Shown here: positions 1 through 11,692 of the stretch, one piece after another | Position numbering within the stretch: the stretch's first letter is position 1 | Layout of the letters: each line of letters starts with the position of its first letter | From: Neckera pumila | Taxonomy: Eukaryota > Streptophyta > Bryopsida > Hypnales > Neckeraceae | Direction of reading: 5' to 3' | DNA length: 64,000 nt | Assembly (NCBI GenBank): GCA_963969595.1 | Contig: OZ018417.1 | Location: 4,094,501-4,158,500 of the forward strand | Translations under genes and position numbers: made by a program | The notes under the pieces: model-generated | Databases searched by the model: none | What the model was told of the DNA's origin: nothing | The model's input: only the letters and a program-made list of their open reading frames with translations

Positions 1-714
1 TTTGGTCATCCGCTCGAGCTGGTCAGCGACTGGAGAACCCATTTCCTCAATAACGTTATTGTCGACCTAACGACCAGGTACGTTATCAAGCACCGGAAGA
101 CGATGCCTTACAATCCTAAAGCGAACGGATTGACAGAGCGGGCGAATGGGATCGTTGGTAAGATCCTGAACAAGATGGTTTCCGCTGACAAGACGGATTG
201 GGACCGGAAACTACTTTCGGTAGTACACGCATACAACACCACAGAGAAGACCACAACTGGAAAGACCCCGTACTTTTTGGTCTTCGGTCAGGAGGCAATC
301 CATGGAGTGGAGTTGAATGTGGAAACTTTTCGAGTCATGGCAGCTCAAAGCGCGGAGTCTAGAAAGACTACCTATCCCCGACTTCTCGCCATTGAGGAAC
401 TGGAAGAGATTTGAAATACGGCTTTGGAGAGAACCCTAGAGGTACAGACGAAGTGGAAGGAACGCTATGATCGAAAACTTCCGGCTGAACACGGAATCAA
501 GGAAGGAGGACTAGTTCTCCTCTATGACAATCGACACAAGGATTTTCCGAGTAAATTGCACACCCGATGGATGGGGCCTTTTCGAGTCAACCAGGTTTTC
601 CAAAATGGATCTCTACAATTGGAGAATTTACGAGGTCAGTGGCTTGATACTCGAGTGAACGGATCCAGGGTGAAGAAGTACGTTGTTGCTACTTCTTCGG
701 ACAACTCCGAATGA
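1..714 (+). pseudogene. Ty3/gypsy integrase, C-terminal half (element A)
   Basis: The reading frame is open from the first base of the window, so the gene starts upstream. It shows the end of the integrase core: the second catalytic aspartate in SDWRTHF (about bases 28-48), the catalytic glutamate in NGLTERANG (about 124-150), then a non-chromodomain C-terminal region with WMGPFRVNQVF and TRVNGSRVKKY, ending at TGA 712-714. An in-frame TGA at 412-414 replaces a CGG that is kept in the related copy at 17.9 kb, so the gene is broken. The SDRGTHF-type motif has also drifted to SDWRTHF. A polypurine tract and the 3' LTR follow within 40 bases, the normal end of a gypsy element. The absence of a chromodomain and the long LTR suggest the Tat/Athila side of plant Ty3/gypsy; this lineage call is inference. 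Confidence 0.9.
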
Positions 715-737
715 TGTTCGCGGGGACGCTCACAAAT

Positions 738-750
738 GAGGGAGGGGTAA
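738..750 (+). other. Polypurine tract of element A
   Basis: The purine run GAGGGAGGGGTAA lies directly against the LTR start TGTCGCA. The same position at 18,207-18,219 in element B reads GAGGAAGGGATAA. In LTR retrotransposons this tract primes plus-strand DNA, so it marks the 5' edge of a 3' LTR. Confidence 0.8.
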
Positions 751-1026
751 TGTCGCAATTGGAATTTTTGGTTTTCTTCTGATTGTCTAAATAATGGAAC
801 GAAAACAGATAATATTGGCTTCGTATCGGGTTAGAGGGGCAGAAGGAAACTATGGATAGGCAACGCTAATCCAGTAAGGAGAAAATTGTATCTAATCCGG
901 TCAGAATGTTAGTATTCAGGAGTGGAATCATATCCGGATTTCACCTCAGATCGGATTAGGGTTGGACCGGATCGAGAGAGAACCGGACCGGAAAAGGTCA
1001 TGATGACGTGCCAAGGGTCCTGAGAC

Positions 1027-1034
1027 TATATAAA
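1027..1034 (+). promoter_or_regulatory. TATA box upstream of the LTR-borne ORF
   Basis: TATATAAA stands about 280 bases before the ATG of the LTR ORF. The motif and its surroundings are kept in copy B (18,494-18,501) and, with one change, in copy C (around 45,684-45,691). It is distinct from the second TATA box further along each LTR. Confidence 0.6.
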
Positions 1035-1308
1035 GGTTGGTCGTCCTCATTTTCACTCCTTTACTTCCCTCGAGCTCTGGAGCTGACCTTGAGCGCTTTT
1101 ACGCCTCCGTCCGCGCCAGAGCTGTTGTATGTATGTGCGCTTCTGACTGGGTGTGTCTGAGAGTGTAGGAAGAGTAAAGAACGTGTGGGTTGCAGGTTTG
1201 GTGTGTACTTTCCGGTTAAGATCGGACGAGAGGAAGTGAGGAACGGGACGTGCGGCTAGGAGAGAGTGAGGTAACGATCGGTAAGGGTCCAGCAGTCGTC
1301 TAGTGTCC

Positions 1309-2951
1309 ATGCCTCAGCTGCGTAGGACTAGACCGGGTGTACCCAGTTCCTCCTCCGACGTCAAGCTCCGGAAGATAGTTCCGGTCATTCCTATGGAGGG
1401 ACCGGCCCGGACTGAGCTGATGGAGGATCTCAACGCCATGGGGTGCCTCGTCCTGATGGATAAACCCGGGAGGAGCGGATGGTTAGGGAGATCAAGTGCA
1501 AGGTGTCGAACGAGTTCGACAACACTCTCCGGGGCCGCCCGACCGAATGGGAAGAAGAAAGGTGGAGGGAAGTTTACAACTTCCGGATGGGAGGCTCCGG
1601 TATGGCCGGACGGAAGGAAGAGTTCATCCATGACAAGTTTCATGGGGAGCCGAGCAACAAGGACGGGTACGCGGTCGCAGACTGTAAGAGCAACCGGCAT
1701 CGTAACCTCCTCCAATTCCTGGTTCTGATCGTCCACCCGGAGAAGACGACAAGGGTGACGATGACCCTCGGCAACACCATTTTTGGTTCCTTGAGCGGGG
1801 AACGGAAGGTGAATTGGACCCAGATCTTTTCCGATTTGGTGTCCCAGCTAATGAAGAGGATTGGAAAGAGTAGGGCCACTCCTTTGAGTCCCTACCTTTT
1901 CCACCTCTACCAGCGTAACCAACTCCTTACTCAGACTAAGGAGAAGACGTGGAGCGTTCAGGAGTCTATCCTGAAGTATGGAGAGTCGGGTTTGGATGAC
2001 GAGATGGAGGAGCAAACCGGATCCAAACCCAAGACAGAAGAGGAAGAAGAGGAGGAGCCGCTCCGGCATAGGAAGCGACAAAAGACGCCTCCTCCTCAGA
2101 AGAGAAGAACCCCCTCAAACCCCCGGTCCACACCAGAACAGGGACCGGAGGTAGAGATGCCGGATCTCGATGATCTGACCGACCCGTTCAACTAGTTGAC
2201 GGTTCTCCTGGCCGGGATACGGGCGGACTAGGAGGTCAAGCGGAGGGCTTTGACCACTATCGCGGAGTTGGTGGGGGCACCAATCGATAGTGAATTGCCG
2301 GGTAAGGTGGGGCAATTCCTGGCCGATCCGGAAGAGAACCGGAAGCAGGAGGCAGAGATCCGTCAGCTTCAGGAGGAAGTCGACACTTTGAGGGCTGACA
2401 TGGTAACCCTTAGGGAAGAGAAGGCAGCAGTCCGGGAGATGGCGGAGGCAACTCGGAAGGTGGCTGAGTCGGTGAAGGACACTCTTGGAGAGTCCGGATC
2501 CACCATAGTCAAGGCGGCATTATTTGACAAAAGGGTGCACAAGGAGAAGAAGGTATCCGGTTCCCGGATAGTTCGGATCCTCAGCGACTTCACCAATCGG
2601 GTGGAAGCATCCTTAGTGGCAGCACAAGAGGCGGCCGACCAGATGGACATCAGCAGTCAGAAGCTGAACGGGTCCTTGTTTTCTCGGGAAATCCACCTCT
2701 CGGACATTTCGATGCCGGATTTGTTTCCAGCAGGAGGATCAAATCCGGGAGAGCGCAAGGATCAGACACCCGAGTCAAGGAAGAGTCACCGGAGACCTGG
2801 GCCAGGGCAACCAATTCAGATAGATTCATCGCCCAGGTCAGATCTTCTGGATCCAGCTGCTGGGGAGCAGAGCCGGAACTTGGCGGACGTCTTCAATCAA
2901 CTGCCCGAGGAACCTAAGAGTCCTACCCTGGGCGGGGGAATTAGAGAGTAG
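1309..2951 (+). pseudogene. LTR-encoded coiled-coil protein, broken copy A
   Basis: This is a coding region of about 550 codons lying wholly inside the LTR. I do not recognise the family. The N-terminal half has a conserved block (WEEERWREVYNF, FIHDKFHGE, LSPYLFHLYQRNQLL), then an acidic and basic tract with glutamate runs and KRQKTPPPQKR. The C-terminal half contains a clear heptad coiled coil (EIRQLQEEVDTLRADMVTL region, about 2,350-2,500) and a Pro/Ser-rich tail ending in a Gly run at stop TAG 2,949-2,951. Copy A is broken by a deletion of about 11 bases near 1,466 that shifts frame, and by TAG stops at 2,193-2,195 and about 2,229-2,231 where other copies have CAG and TGG. No zinc knuckle, protease or RT motif is visible. 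It could be a captured host gene or a gag-like accessory protein. Confidence 0.7.
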
Positions 2952-3128
2952 GATAGGAAGTTAGTTAGAAATGTAAAATATTTGTAAGATAGTTAGGACT
3001 GGATCGAATGTCTGTCCGGTCTGGCCAGTTAGGATCGGATCGGATGTCTGTCCGGTCTGTCCAGTTAGGATCTGACCCGGATTTCCAGCGCAGATTTCCA
3101 GGGCCCTTTTTGCTTTGTAACCAAGTTG

Positions 3129-3136
3129 TATATAAG
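3129..3136 (+). promoter_or_regulatory. Second LTR TATA box (element promoter)
   Basis: TATATAAG is preceded by a conserved CCTTTTTGCTTTGTAA block and followed by a GAGCTGGGAG block in all three LTR copies (20,565 and 48,967 in the others). Its position, with about 950 bases of LTR remaining downstream, fits the U3/R boundary that starts genomic RNA of the retrotransposon. Confidence 0.6.
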
Positions 3137-4099
3137 TCAACCCCAGCTTAGGAGCTGGGAGTTTTTTCATTTCATTTTTTGTGTACGTCTTCTCTTGGCC
3201 TCTTGTTGTGTGTCTCTCCCGTGTGCAGCAGGGTCGTGTGGTGAGGAGTTAGGAAGGTGCATGCTAGTGTGAGTGTGATTTCTCCCTTTGGCGTGCTTGT
3301 TTTGATCTTATGTGCAGGTGAGCGGGTTGCAAAAGCGTTGGGAGTGGATTCCAGTTCCTCAGCAGCTCTAAAGTTTAGAATTCCGGGCGAGACAGCCGTT
3401 GTTAGGCTAGGTGGATAGGGAGGGATTCTTTAGTCGTGCTAGAACTCCTGGGTGTGAAATCCGGTTGAGTGTCCGATCTCCTGAGAGATCTCGCTGCCTC
3501 AGTGGGCAAACGGAAGAACTTTAGTGGATGTTGGAACAGACGGGTTCACTTGCAGCCGCCTGGCTTCACATAGACGGAACGTGGTGCTAAGGTTGTTGTA
3601 GTATGGAAGGATCATACGGGGGGTTCTTGTGTGACCGGTGATCCGGAGAGTTTTCTGGGTTGCTGTGAAGGATCAAACCGGGTCCAGGTTAGTGTAGAGA
3701 ATTGGAGAAGGACGAAGTGGGTCTTCAGCCACTATAATTCACGGAAGGAGCGGCGGGCCCGCCACTCTCAAAAACAAGGGGCAACCCTCTGATGGTGAAA
3801 CAGAGGTAAAACTAAACCGGATGGTAGTAAGAGCGGATGTGAGTTGATAAGACCAGATCGGAAAGTGGACCGGATCGAAGAAGGAAGAGAGGGTCTGATT
3901 GTAGTTCTTGGTGTTGTTGTGTTTCCGGTTGTTGTGTTTGAACCGGAAGAGGAAATATAGGTATTGACTTAGCTTAGAGACCAAATAAGGCTATCTACTT
4001 CACAGAATCTCGTGGGTTTGATCTTTAGAGTCACTTTGTTATACTTTAAAGTGTTTTTTGGTAGTATAACTGGGAAATTGCTTGCCCTGTGCTGCGACA

Positions 4100-4965
4100 A
4101 ATGGATTTCTCCCATTGTGATTGTTCCAAAGAAGGTCGGAGCGGATGGGAAGGTCAAGCTCCGGGTTTGTCAAGACTTTCGGAATTTGAACACAGCACAC
4201 GGAGAAGGACTATTTCCCTCTTCCATTCACCGACATTATTTTGGATCACGTTGTTGGATATGAGTGTTACAGTTTCTTGGATGGGTGTTCTGGTTATAAC
4301 CAGGTATTCATCCGATGGTGCGATCAGTTGAAGACGACATTTACAACGGAGTGGAGGACTTACGCCTTCACCTAAATGCCGTTCAGTCTGTGTAATGCAC
4401 TCGGAACATTTTAGCGACTCATGATGGACATCTTCAAAGATTTCCTTCGACATTTTATTGAAGTGTTCATAGACGACTTTGCGGTTTTCAACGACCAGGA
4501 AAGTCATCTCGAGTGTTTGAAGAAGACATTCTAGAAGTGCCAAGAGACCAGTTTGAAGCTACACCCGGGCAAATATTTTTTCGGAATGAGTTCCGGAATT
4601 CTGCTCAGTCATGTGGTAAGTTGAACCGGATTACAGGCAAATCTGGAAAAGGTGAAAGTGATGCTTTCCCTGTTACCTCCAACCAGTGTGAAAGAAGTCT
4701 GCGGATTTCTTGGATGTGTGGGCTGCTACAGACGGTTCATCGATGGATATGCCAAGAGGGCTATTCCGCTCACGGAACTTTTGAAGAAAGAAACGGAATT
4801 TGTTTGGACTAGAAAGAGACAGCAGGCCTTTGAAGATCTGAAGACCCAGTTGGAAATTTTCCAAAGAAAGTAGCTCCTTATACTTTGGTTAGAGGAGTCA
4901 TTTCAAAGTTAGGAACGGATGACGTTCTCAAACGATGCCTAAAACCCCCGGAACGGAAGAAAGTA
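4100..4965 (+). pseudogene. Ty3/gypsy reverse transcriptase fragment (element B)
   Basis: Translated across frames this is a gypsy RT: WISPIVIVPKK and VCQDFRNLN (about 4,102-4,193), ILDHVVG, SFLDGCSGYNQVF (finger/palm), YAFT-MPFSLCNALGTF, the catalytic box VFIDDFAVF (about 4,460-4,490), and the thumb FLGCVGCYRRFIDGYAK (about 4,700-4,760). Frameshifts and stops (about 4,374 and 4,413) inactivate it. After about 4,870 the reading jumps straight to the short segment that normally precedes integrase (LKRCLKPPERKKV), so RNase H and flanking sequence are deleted. The fragment is cut on the left by the LTR of element A and on the right by a CACTA transposon; its integrase resumes in frame at 17,089. 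The LTR that belongs to it is at 18,220. Confidence 0.88.
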
Positions 4966-5005
4966 CACTATAAGAAAACACAGTTTTCTGTGATGTTAGG
5001 ACAAA
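4966..5005 (+). repeat. Left terminal inverted repeat of the CACTA element
   Basis: CACTATAAGAAAAC is followed by a GATGTTAGGACAAAA block. It pairs with the inverted right end at 17,048-17,087 with a few mismatches. Confidence 0.85.
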
Positions 5006-5790
5006 ACGTTAATGCCTGGGGAAACACCTCCTAGATTTAGAGGGTCTGACAAAATAATTATGAATTGGGGCTGATGTTCCAAGAAACACGAAGATGGTAC
5101 AGTGAAAACAAGGTCATGTTGCAGAGGCCGCCTATGCCTAGCAAGACACGCAAGAAAACATTGAAGCCTTTTTTGTAACATCATTAATGAGAAGAAGTTG
5201 CCACGTGGAGAAGTGCTTCATTCTCTACTTCTATTGACTTTGTAAAAGTGATTGCGGGCAGGGATTGAACGTAGACCCCATGTAATGAAGATAGGAAAGG
5301 GCAGCTGCTTACCTTCATTGCCCAAAAAAACAGGAGCCAAACAATTAAAAACTAGTTGGGGTGAAGAAAATCTTCAGTTCACATCATTTTTTGTACACAG
5401 TCCTAGTTTGATGGAACTGAAGGTGGATAGTGACTATATAAAGGAATTTAAGAAAAATAAAATCAAAAAACCGTTCAAGCATTGGGTTAGTATCTCTGGC
5501 TTCTGTGGACTTTGCATATAAATGAAGCTGATTAGTACATTGCCATTTGATATCTAGATTTATTTGCAAATTCAATCTTAAAGGAGATTTCAACTCCAAG
5601 GTTGCTGGAACTTCATAGGATTTCTATATTAAAAATACATATTTGAAAATGTTAATTTCTTTAACATGTACAAATAAATGTTAAAGAATTCTTCTATGTT
5701 TTACACAATCATAAACATCTAATTAAATTGTATATGATTTCTTTAATAAATTTTTGGTAATTTTTTTTAAAATATAGAAAATTACATTAG
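5006..5790. other. CACTA left subterminal sequence, no gene seen
   Basis: This is unique-looking subterminal DNA with a CCACGTGGA motif near 5,201, also present near the right end. Short open frames here show no family signature. From about 5,520 the sequence becomes very AT-rich. Confidence 0.4.
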
Positions 5791-6620
5791 CTTTCTAGAA
5801 ATATAATTTTTTTTTCAATCAATGCTTGGGAGCAAAATTTATGCCATCCAAAGTCTAAAAAGCAGTTTGCCAGGTAGAACAAAAAAAACCAAAAAAAATG
5901 AATTTTTTTTAATTTTTAATTCTTTTTTGGAAGATTGTGCTTTTATCTACATTTGTAGATTATGCTTTTGTTTGCTTTGATTCATTATGTTTGGACTGAT
6001 AATGAGAAAGTTATGGACAATCTTGTTTTTTGGACAATCTACACATCTTCTTCAAAAAACAACTTATAGAATTCATTTTTGAATGCAATTTTCAAATTTT
6101 TTCAAATTTTTTTTTATAGTATGGAGTTTTTGCAAGAAGAGCCTCAACTTTGGGATTATGATTTTCCAATTCCATCCTAGAGCTATTAACAACTTAGTAT
6201 TTTGTGCAATCTCGAACTTACTTCTACTTAACAATTTTTTTATATGTAAAAATCAAGTTTTGATATTTTGAAATTTCTTTCCCCCACTCTGAACTCAAAT
6301 GTTCAACGAAAAAACACTTTTAATTTATGGTCCATATTGCAAAAAAATTCCACAATTGGCAGTCAAAGTATATGAAATTGCAAGCCTGCATTCAAAAAAA
6401 ATATTTTTCCAACTTCAAATGCTAATATCTTCCAATCCATATGGTCAAACTTTATGAAAAAATTTCTACATGATCTGAGACAAGTGAAGAACAAGATCCT
6501 AGGATTAGATTATAAACAAAAATCTTATCTTGGATTTTTTAGGTGATTGCAACAGATATGGCAATTTTGAGTGATTTCAGAGCCAGAAAATGCCTTGGTA
6601 TTTTAGGGCTTAAAATTGCA
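5790..6620 (-). repeat. Divergent copy of the TTAA repeat family
   Basis: Phrases such as a GGGAGCAAAATTTATG block, AATGCTAATATCTTCCAATC and a terminal TATTTTAGGGCTTAA match, in reverse orientation, the better copies at 10.8, 54.1 and 59.8 kb and the decayed copy at 40.3-41.1 kb. Limits are approximate and the copy is old. Confidence 0.45.
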
Positions 6621-7904
6621 AAAGTGATTTGAAGTCTTTCAACCCTCCTTTTACATGTCAAATTTACAAAGTTGGTCACCAAAAAAATACAAGGTTAAAG
6701 GGCTAGGCATGCATAACCACAATCAATTTACAACTTCTCAGAACCTGTTCTACAATTTTTTTAAATGAATTTCTAATGTGATTTTTTCTAAAAGATCTAG
6801 TGCACTTGAGGCTCAATTTCAAGGGTCTTCAACAATACTGAAAGTCAAGATTGCATTGGACACCTTTGCACTAAATCTTGAATAGAATAAATCATAATCA
6901 ATCATTTTCAAAATCAAATTTTTGATGCTAAAACTAGACTTTGAAAAGAATTCAAAAAAATACAAACCTCTGAAAATAGAAATTGGCTTAAGTTTTATTT
7001 AACTTCCAAAGTATTGTCGACACCCAAATTTGGTGCCTTGGACATTTAGGAGTTAAAGCATTTAAAATTAAGCAGGTTCAACTTTCAAAATGCCTTTGCA
7101 CCTCTTTATGTCCTCTTTTGGTGAATCCATCAATGCCCAAAGCGTTGTCTTAGCTTCTTGCCACATGTTCTTAATTGAACAACAAACCAAAATTTTAAGT
7201 ACTTGTATCAAATTCTTTTGAATTGGAACCGTAAAAATTCAAATACTTAGTCATGCTAGAGATCACAGAGGAAAAGAAAACCCATAAATATCATTTATGC
7301 ATTGAAAGATAAGGTATGATATGATTAGGGTGTTAAAACGCGTAAGTGAGTAGAAATCTTCAATTCCTCTTTTCACATGTCTAATGCAAGAAGTTACCCT
7401 CACAAAATATTGTGCCCAACGTGCAGAATTTCTATCAGTTCTAGGTTTCTCCAAATGTAGTCTAAAATGTTTTTTTATGAATTGGTACTATGATTTTTAT
7501 CCAAAGTTTACTAAATTGATAACTCATTAGCATAAACCCTGAATAGTACGGATTGTCTAACTTGCGATTGACACTGTTGCACAAAATCTTGATTACAAAA
7601 ATCATAATCAATCAATATCTAAATAGGTGTTTGTATACTAATTGTAGACTTGAAGAACATTGTTTTAAAAATATGAAGTAATTTTAAAAAATAAAAAATA
7701 AAAATGAAGTATTAAAAATTAGAGCATCATTAGGTTCTTATGAACTTCAAATTCTTGTCCACACTGAAATTGTATCTCTCGCACATTCAGAGGTTCACCA
7801 ATGAAGGTCCACTCTTCCCAAAAGTGGATGCGCCTTGGTCCACCTTGATTGCAACATTTAATCAAGCAAAATAAAGCTTTGCAACTGTTATTTCTACAAC
7901 AATT
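6621..7904. other. AT-rich sequence inside the CACTA element, nothing recognised
   Basis: This stretch has no long frame with a recognisable motif and no clear transposon ends. The recurrent phrase 'AAAATCATAATCAATCA' near 6,888-6,904 and 7,597-7,613 suggests further old repeat copies. Confidence 0.4.
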
Positions 7905-10117
7905 AAAGCTTTACAGCTGCCCAAACATCATTCTTTGACAATATAGCAATTTTGTGCAGCTCTCTATGTATGGAAATTTAATTTTTTTTCTTTGAAGTTT
8001 TCACTCAACATGTGCTCAGGGAGTAGCTTTAAGGCCCAATGATTTTCATAACTTTTGACTACATGGTTAAAATGTTATTGTATGATATGTAATTTTCCGC
8101 GTCTGACAGGCAATATGAGTAGCTCAAAAAATTCCTTTTAAAAACACTTTTAAATAAAATCAAAAATCAAAATTGCTATACAGATGTGTATACATATACG
8201 TGGGAAGCTTTGAATCATTCCATTTTGATTAATGAGATGAAAGTTATGAGGAGTTTGAGTTTGAGGGTAGTTATAGAATCTCTACTCTAAAATAAACTTT
8301 GAAGTCATTTATTTAACTCAATTTTCAACATTTTTGAAATAAAATACACACATTGGATATAGATTGATTATTACAACATTACAACCGTTGTGATTGGCAT
8401 TTTTCAATTCCATAACTAAAATTCTTGACAGTTTATTTTTTTTCAATCATTCTCTACTTCTTTCTACTTACTTATCATTCTACTAAAATCATAACACCTT
8501 CTGTAATATCACAAATGCTACCATTAATAATAGGGGCTCATGCTTGCTATGCTACGCATTCATTGTATCACATATTCCTAAAATTTTGATATATTTGAAT
8601 AGAATGCATGATAATGATTTCAATAAGTCTTTGAAATATTTAATTTTAATATTTTGTAAGAATATTTTCAATCATCATACTACTAAAATCATAATGACCT
8701 CTATAATATCACAATTCAATTTTTAATAATATTATAGAAATTCAATTGTTTTTGTAATAGCCATAGGATATTTTCTCCTATATATTGTGTATTTTTTTTG
8801 TGAAATATTCAAAAATCAAATGGTTACTTCTAAAAAAATTTCAAAAAAGCTTTTCAAACAACAAAACTATAGATAAATTCCATGTCATTTTAAAATGTGA
8901 TATTAAAAAATAAAGAAGCACCAACCCTTAGTGTTGCTCTACATATTCAAATGTGAAGATTCTACTTACAATGTTCACTTGATTAATTTATTCTTATTGC
9001 AATGTTTTCATCTTTGCAAAGGTTATTTTGTAAAAAATATTATATAAAGATTTTCTTTAATTACATTATATTGCACTATATAAACGTTTTCAAAGAATAT
9101 TGTATGAAGATGTCAATATTTTCATTTAAAGATTATACATACTTTGTTTATCTACATTCTACCACATGAAAAATTGATGAAAGTAATATATTTAATGCTT
9201 AGCAAAGCAAGCACTAATCGCTAGTGCATATTTAAAAATAATATTTTCACACAATGTTATATTACAAAAATAGAGTAATAGTTTGCAATCACCTCTGTAA
9301 TATCACTTTTACAGCTTTTATGATTTCAAAATTCTATTGCTACTACCAAATGATTTGAGAAATTTATTTGATTGAAGCGATTTTGGATTTCACAACAATT
9401 AAGTAGTTCATAAAGTTTTTGAAATTTACAAGTTTTTTCTTTTCAATTCATCAGGTTTTGGAGTTGCCATTATTTGTAACAATTGAGTCAACTTTTGAAT
9501 GCATTACAATAAATGTGTATCTTTTATAGTATTCACCATTGCATATATTTCATTCATCATTCAATAAACTTCTATTGTACATTTCAATATATGCTTATTT
9601 ACAAACAAAATTATACAAAGATTTTAGTAATTTTTATTTCAAGATTTATTGAAATTTTAGTTCTGCATTTTATCTAATATATAAAAATTCTAATAAAATT
9701 CTAATGATGAATATATAGCATAGCAAGTGCCAACCGCTAGTTTTATCCTATATGTTGTACAATATAGAATGATTTGAAATTTCTCAAGCATATAATCAAC
9801 GTGCTTTGAAGAATGAATCCAAATAGTTACCACTATTTTGGGCATTTTCTCATACAAATGAGACCTTGTAAAGGGTAGCTACCTATTTTTCCATAGTGAC
9901 AAGGAAAAGAATTTTTGTCAATTCAAACACTATTATCTTGCAATCTAGAAGGTGGAAGGTTCTGAATTTTTTTTCACATCTTCTCAAACCATTGTAATCC
10001 AAGATCCTATGGTTGTATGTGTCCAAAAATGTGTTTTTTTTCTAAAATTTGGTACTTGTATTAGAAATAGCAATTTTGGAGCATTTTTGTGAAAACATAG
10101 TCAAATACATTTGGAGG
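7905..10117 (-). mobile_element. TTAA-family element (reverse), split by an insertion
   Basis: Both flanks of the insert match the family: 7,990-8,470 (GAGTAGCTTTAAGGCCCAA, CATAACTTTTGACTACATG) and 9,745-10,117 (CCTATATGTTGTACAA through TTTGGAGGTTTTAA). The copy at 59,786-60,722 runs through the same point without interruption, which defines the insertion at about 8,479-9,740. The ends are decayed. Confidence 0.6.
8479..9740 (+). mobile_element. Helitron-like insertion, possibly two nested
   Basis: The insert is defined by comparison with the uninterrupted relative at 60.3 kb. It begins TCTACTAAAATCATAA and ends CCAACCGCTAG followed by T, the CTAG/T form expected of a Helitron 3' end. A second pair of similar ends lies inside (TACTAAAATCATAATGACC at about 8,681 and GCACTAATCGCTAG at about 9,211-9,224, the latter able to form a short hairpin), suggesting a nested copy. 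The base before the left TC is T rather than A, so the superfamily call is tentative. No Rep/helicase coding sequence is present. Confidence 0.4.
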
Positions 10118-10760
10118 TTTTAAGCTTTAAAAAAAAGGCACAATTTGGAAGGTTTTTTGCAATTGGAAGCTCTATGCACGTGTTGCAATCCAATGAATAC
10201 GGTATGTGTGTTTTCTATTCACTATTTTTTTGGTTAACATATGTTATAAAATGAAACTCTACAATTATATTTCTCATTCCTCCCTTCATTTAGGGTACAA
10301 ATTCTAGTCCTCTCTAATACGTAGTGTAATTCACATAATTTAATGTCCACCTTCAGCTTTAAAATATCCCAATAATTTCTTTTCTCCATCTAAATTATTG
10401 GGAAAAAAATAAAAAAATAAATTTCCTAGCAACGAAGCTATACTAAATAGGGGTATTAAGGGGACCAAACAACTAAAGGGACTTATTGTGGAAAATTGTA
10501 GATGTTTGAAACACGACGTAACAACCCATGCACACTCCAATAACTATTGATGTATAATAGAGGGACAAAAGTATTCACATTTGTCCTCACCTTTTGTTCC
10601 AGTACAAATGCCCCCATTTTCAAATACTTTTTTTACAATTTTTATGCAATTCTTGGATCATTGCATTTGTAGTCAGTTTCAATTATGCATACCAAATTTC
10701 AACTTCTAAAAAGCAGAACTCTATTTTATAAAATATTATGTAAAACCGTGAAAATTGACT

Positions 10761-11692
10761 TTAACCCCTAAAGTTTCATGTCTATGTAATGACCAAAAAT
10801 GCTCCAAAACTTCCATTTCTAATACAACTACCAAATTTTTGGAAAAAAATAATTTTTGACAAATGTAACCGTAGGATCTTGTAGTATGATATTTTGAAAA
10901 CATGTGGAAAAATTTCAAAAAATTCCACCATGTGGATCATAAGATATAAGCATTCAAAGTCTTGAAAACCATTTTTTCTATCCTGCATAAAACCGAACAG
11001 CTGCACTTTGCAAGCTCACTTTTCAATGAAAAAATGCCGATAAAGGTGGTGCTTTTTGGAATTTAGTTTTCTAAACAAGTTGTCTATATGCTTGAAAAAG
11101 TTCACACCATTTGGAATTGTACAACATACAGGAAAAAAATAATAAGAAGAAAGAAGTAGAAAATGATTCAAAATACTAAATTGTTAAAAATTTAATCATG
11201 GAATTTAAAAATGCCAATCACAAGGGTTGTAATGTTGTAATAATCAGTCTACATCTTAGGATTTATATTTTTTTCCAAAAATGTTGAAAATTGAGTTAAA
11301 AAAACGACTTTAAAGTTTTTCTTAGAGTAGAGAATCCATATTTGCCCGCAATTCAAAAACCCTCATAACTTTTGACTCATTGATTGAAATGGAATGACTC
11401 AAAGCTTTTTAAGTATATATAAATGTAGAGAACCAATTTCAAAAAAAAATTTCCGGAAAAAATGATTTTTTCTAATCTGCCCAAACTGTCCAGTTACAAA
11501 AAAAAGTAACATATTAGGTCACAACTTTTGACTCGTATTTTGAAATGTCATGAAACTTGGTACACATGAAGATATTCCTTGCCCCCACCTTTTGTTAAAA
11601 TTTTAGCCTCAAATAAGGATATCTCTAGTCACACGTACCTGTCCAAAATTTCTATACGACCAAAAAATGCATGTTGATCCTTCAGGGGTTAA
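10761..11692 (+). mobile_element. TTAA-family element, well preserved copy
   Basis: The copy is bounded by TTAA on both sides: TTAA CCCCTAAAG at the left and TTCAGGGG TTAA at the right, with a core of about 924 bases. It is the same family as 54,061-54,981 and 59,786-60,722 and, interrupted, 34,387-36,930. There is no open frame of note. TTAA target duplication with CCCC-starting termini is typical of piggyBac-like (or Sola-like) transposons; that assignment is inference. Confidence 0.7.

Larger units (their letters stand above)
751..4099 (+). mobile_element. 3' LTR of gypsy element A (about 3.35 kb, carries an ORF)
   Basis: The LTR begins TGTCGCA and ends TGCGACA, a perfect 7-bp terminal inverted repeat. 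Limits are confirmed by two more copies (18,220-26,463 and the solo LTR 45,411-49,936, which has a 5-bp target duplication). Inside are a first TATA box (1,027), a coding region (1,309-2,951) and a second TATA box (3,129) followed by a CT- and GT-rich leader, the likely true start of the element's own transcript. Upstream is the integrase and polypurine tract, so this is the 3' LTR. Downstream the sequence enters another element's reverse transcriptase at AATGG (4,100-4,104), the presumed target site; the partner duplication lies left of the window. Confidence 0.9.

Noticed and set aside
1314..1736. Long minus-strand frame opposite the LTR gene (also at 18,766-19,212 and 46,107-46,796)
   Set aside because: It mirrors codon structure of the plus-strand gene; the antisense product has no motif and the plus frame has the conserved blocks and promoter. 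Antisense ORFs exist in some Tat elements, but nothing here supports one.
751..4099. Reading LTR A as the 5' LTR of the RT fragment that follows
   Set aside because: No primer-binding site or gag follows; integrase and a polypurine tract lie directly upstream, so it is a 3' LTR inserted in another element.
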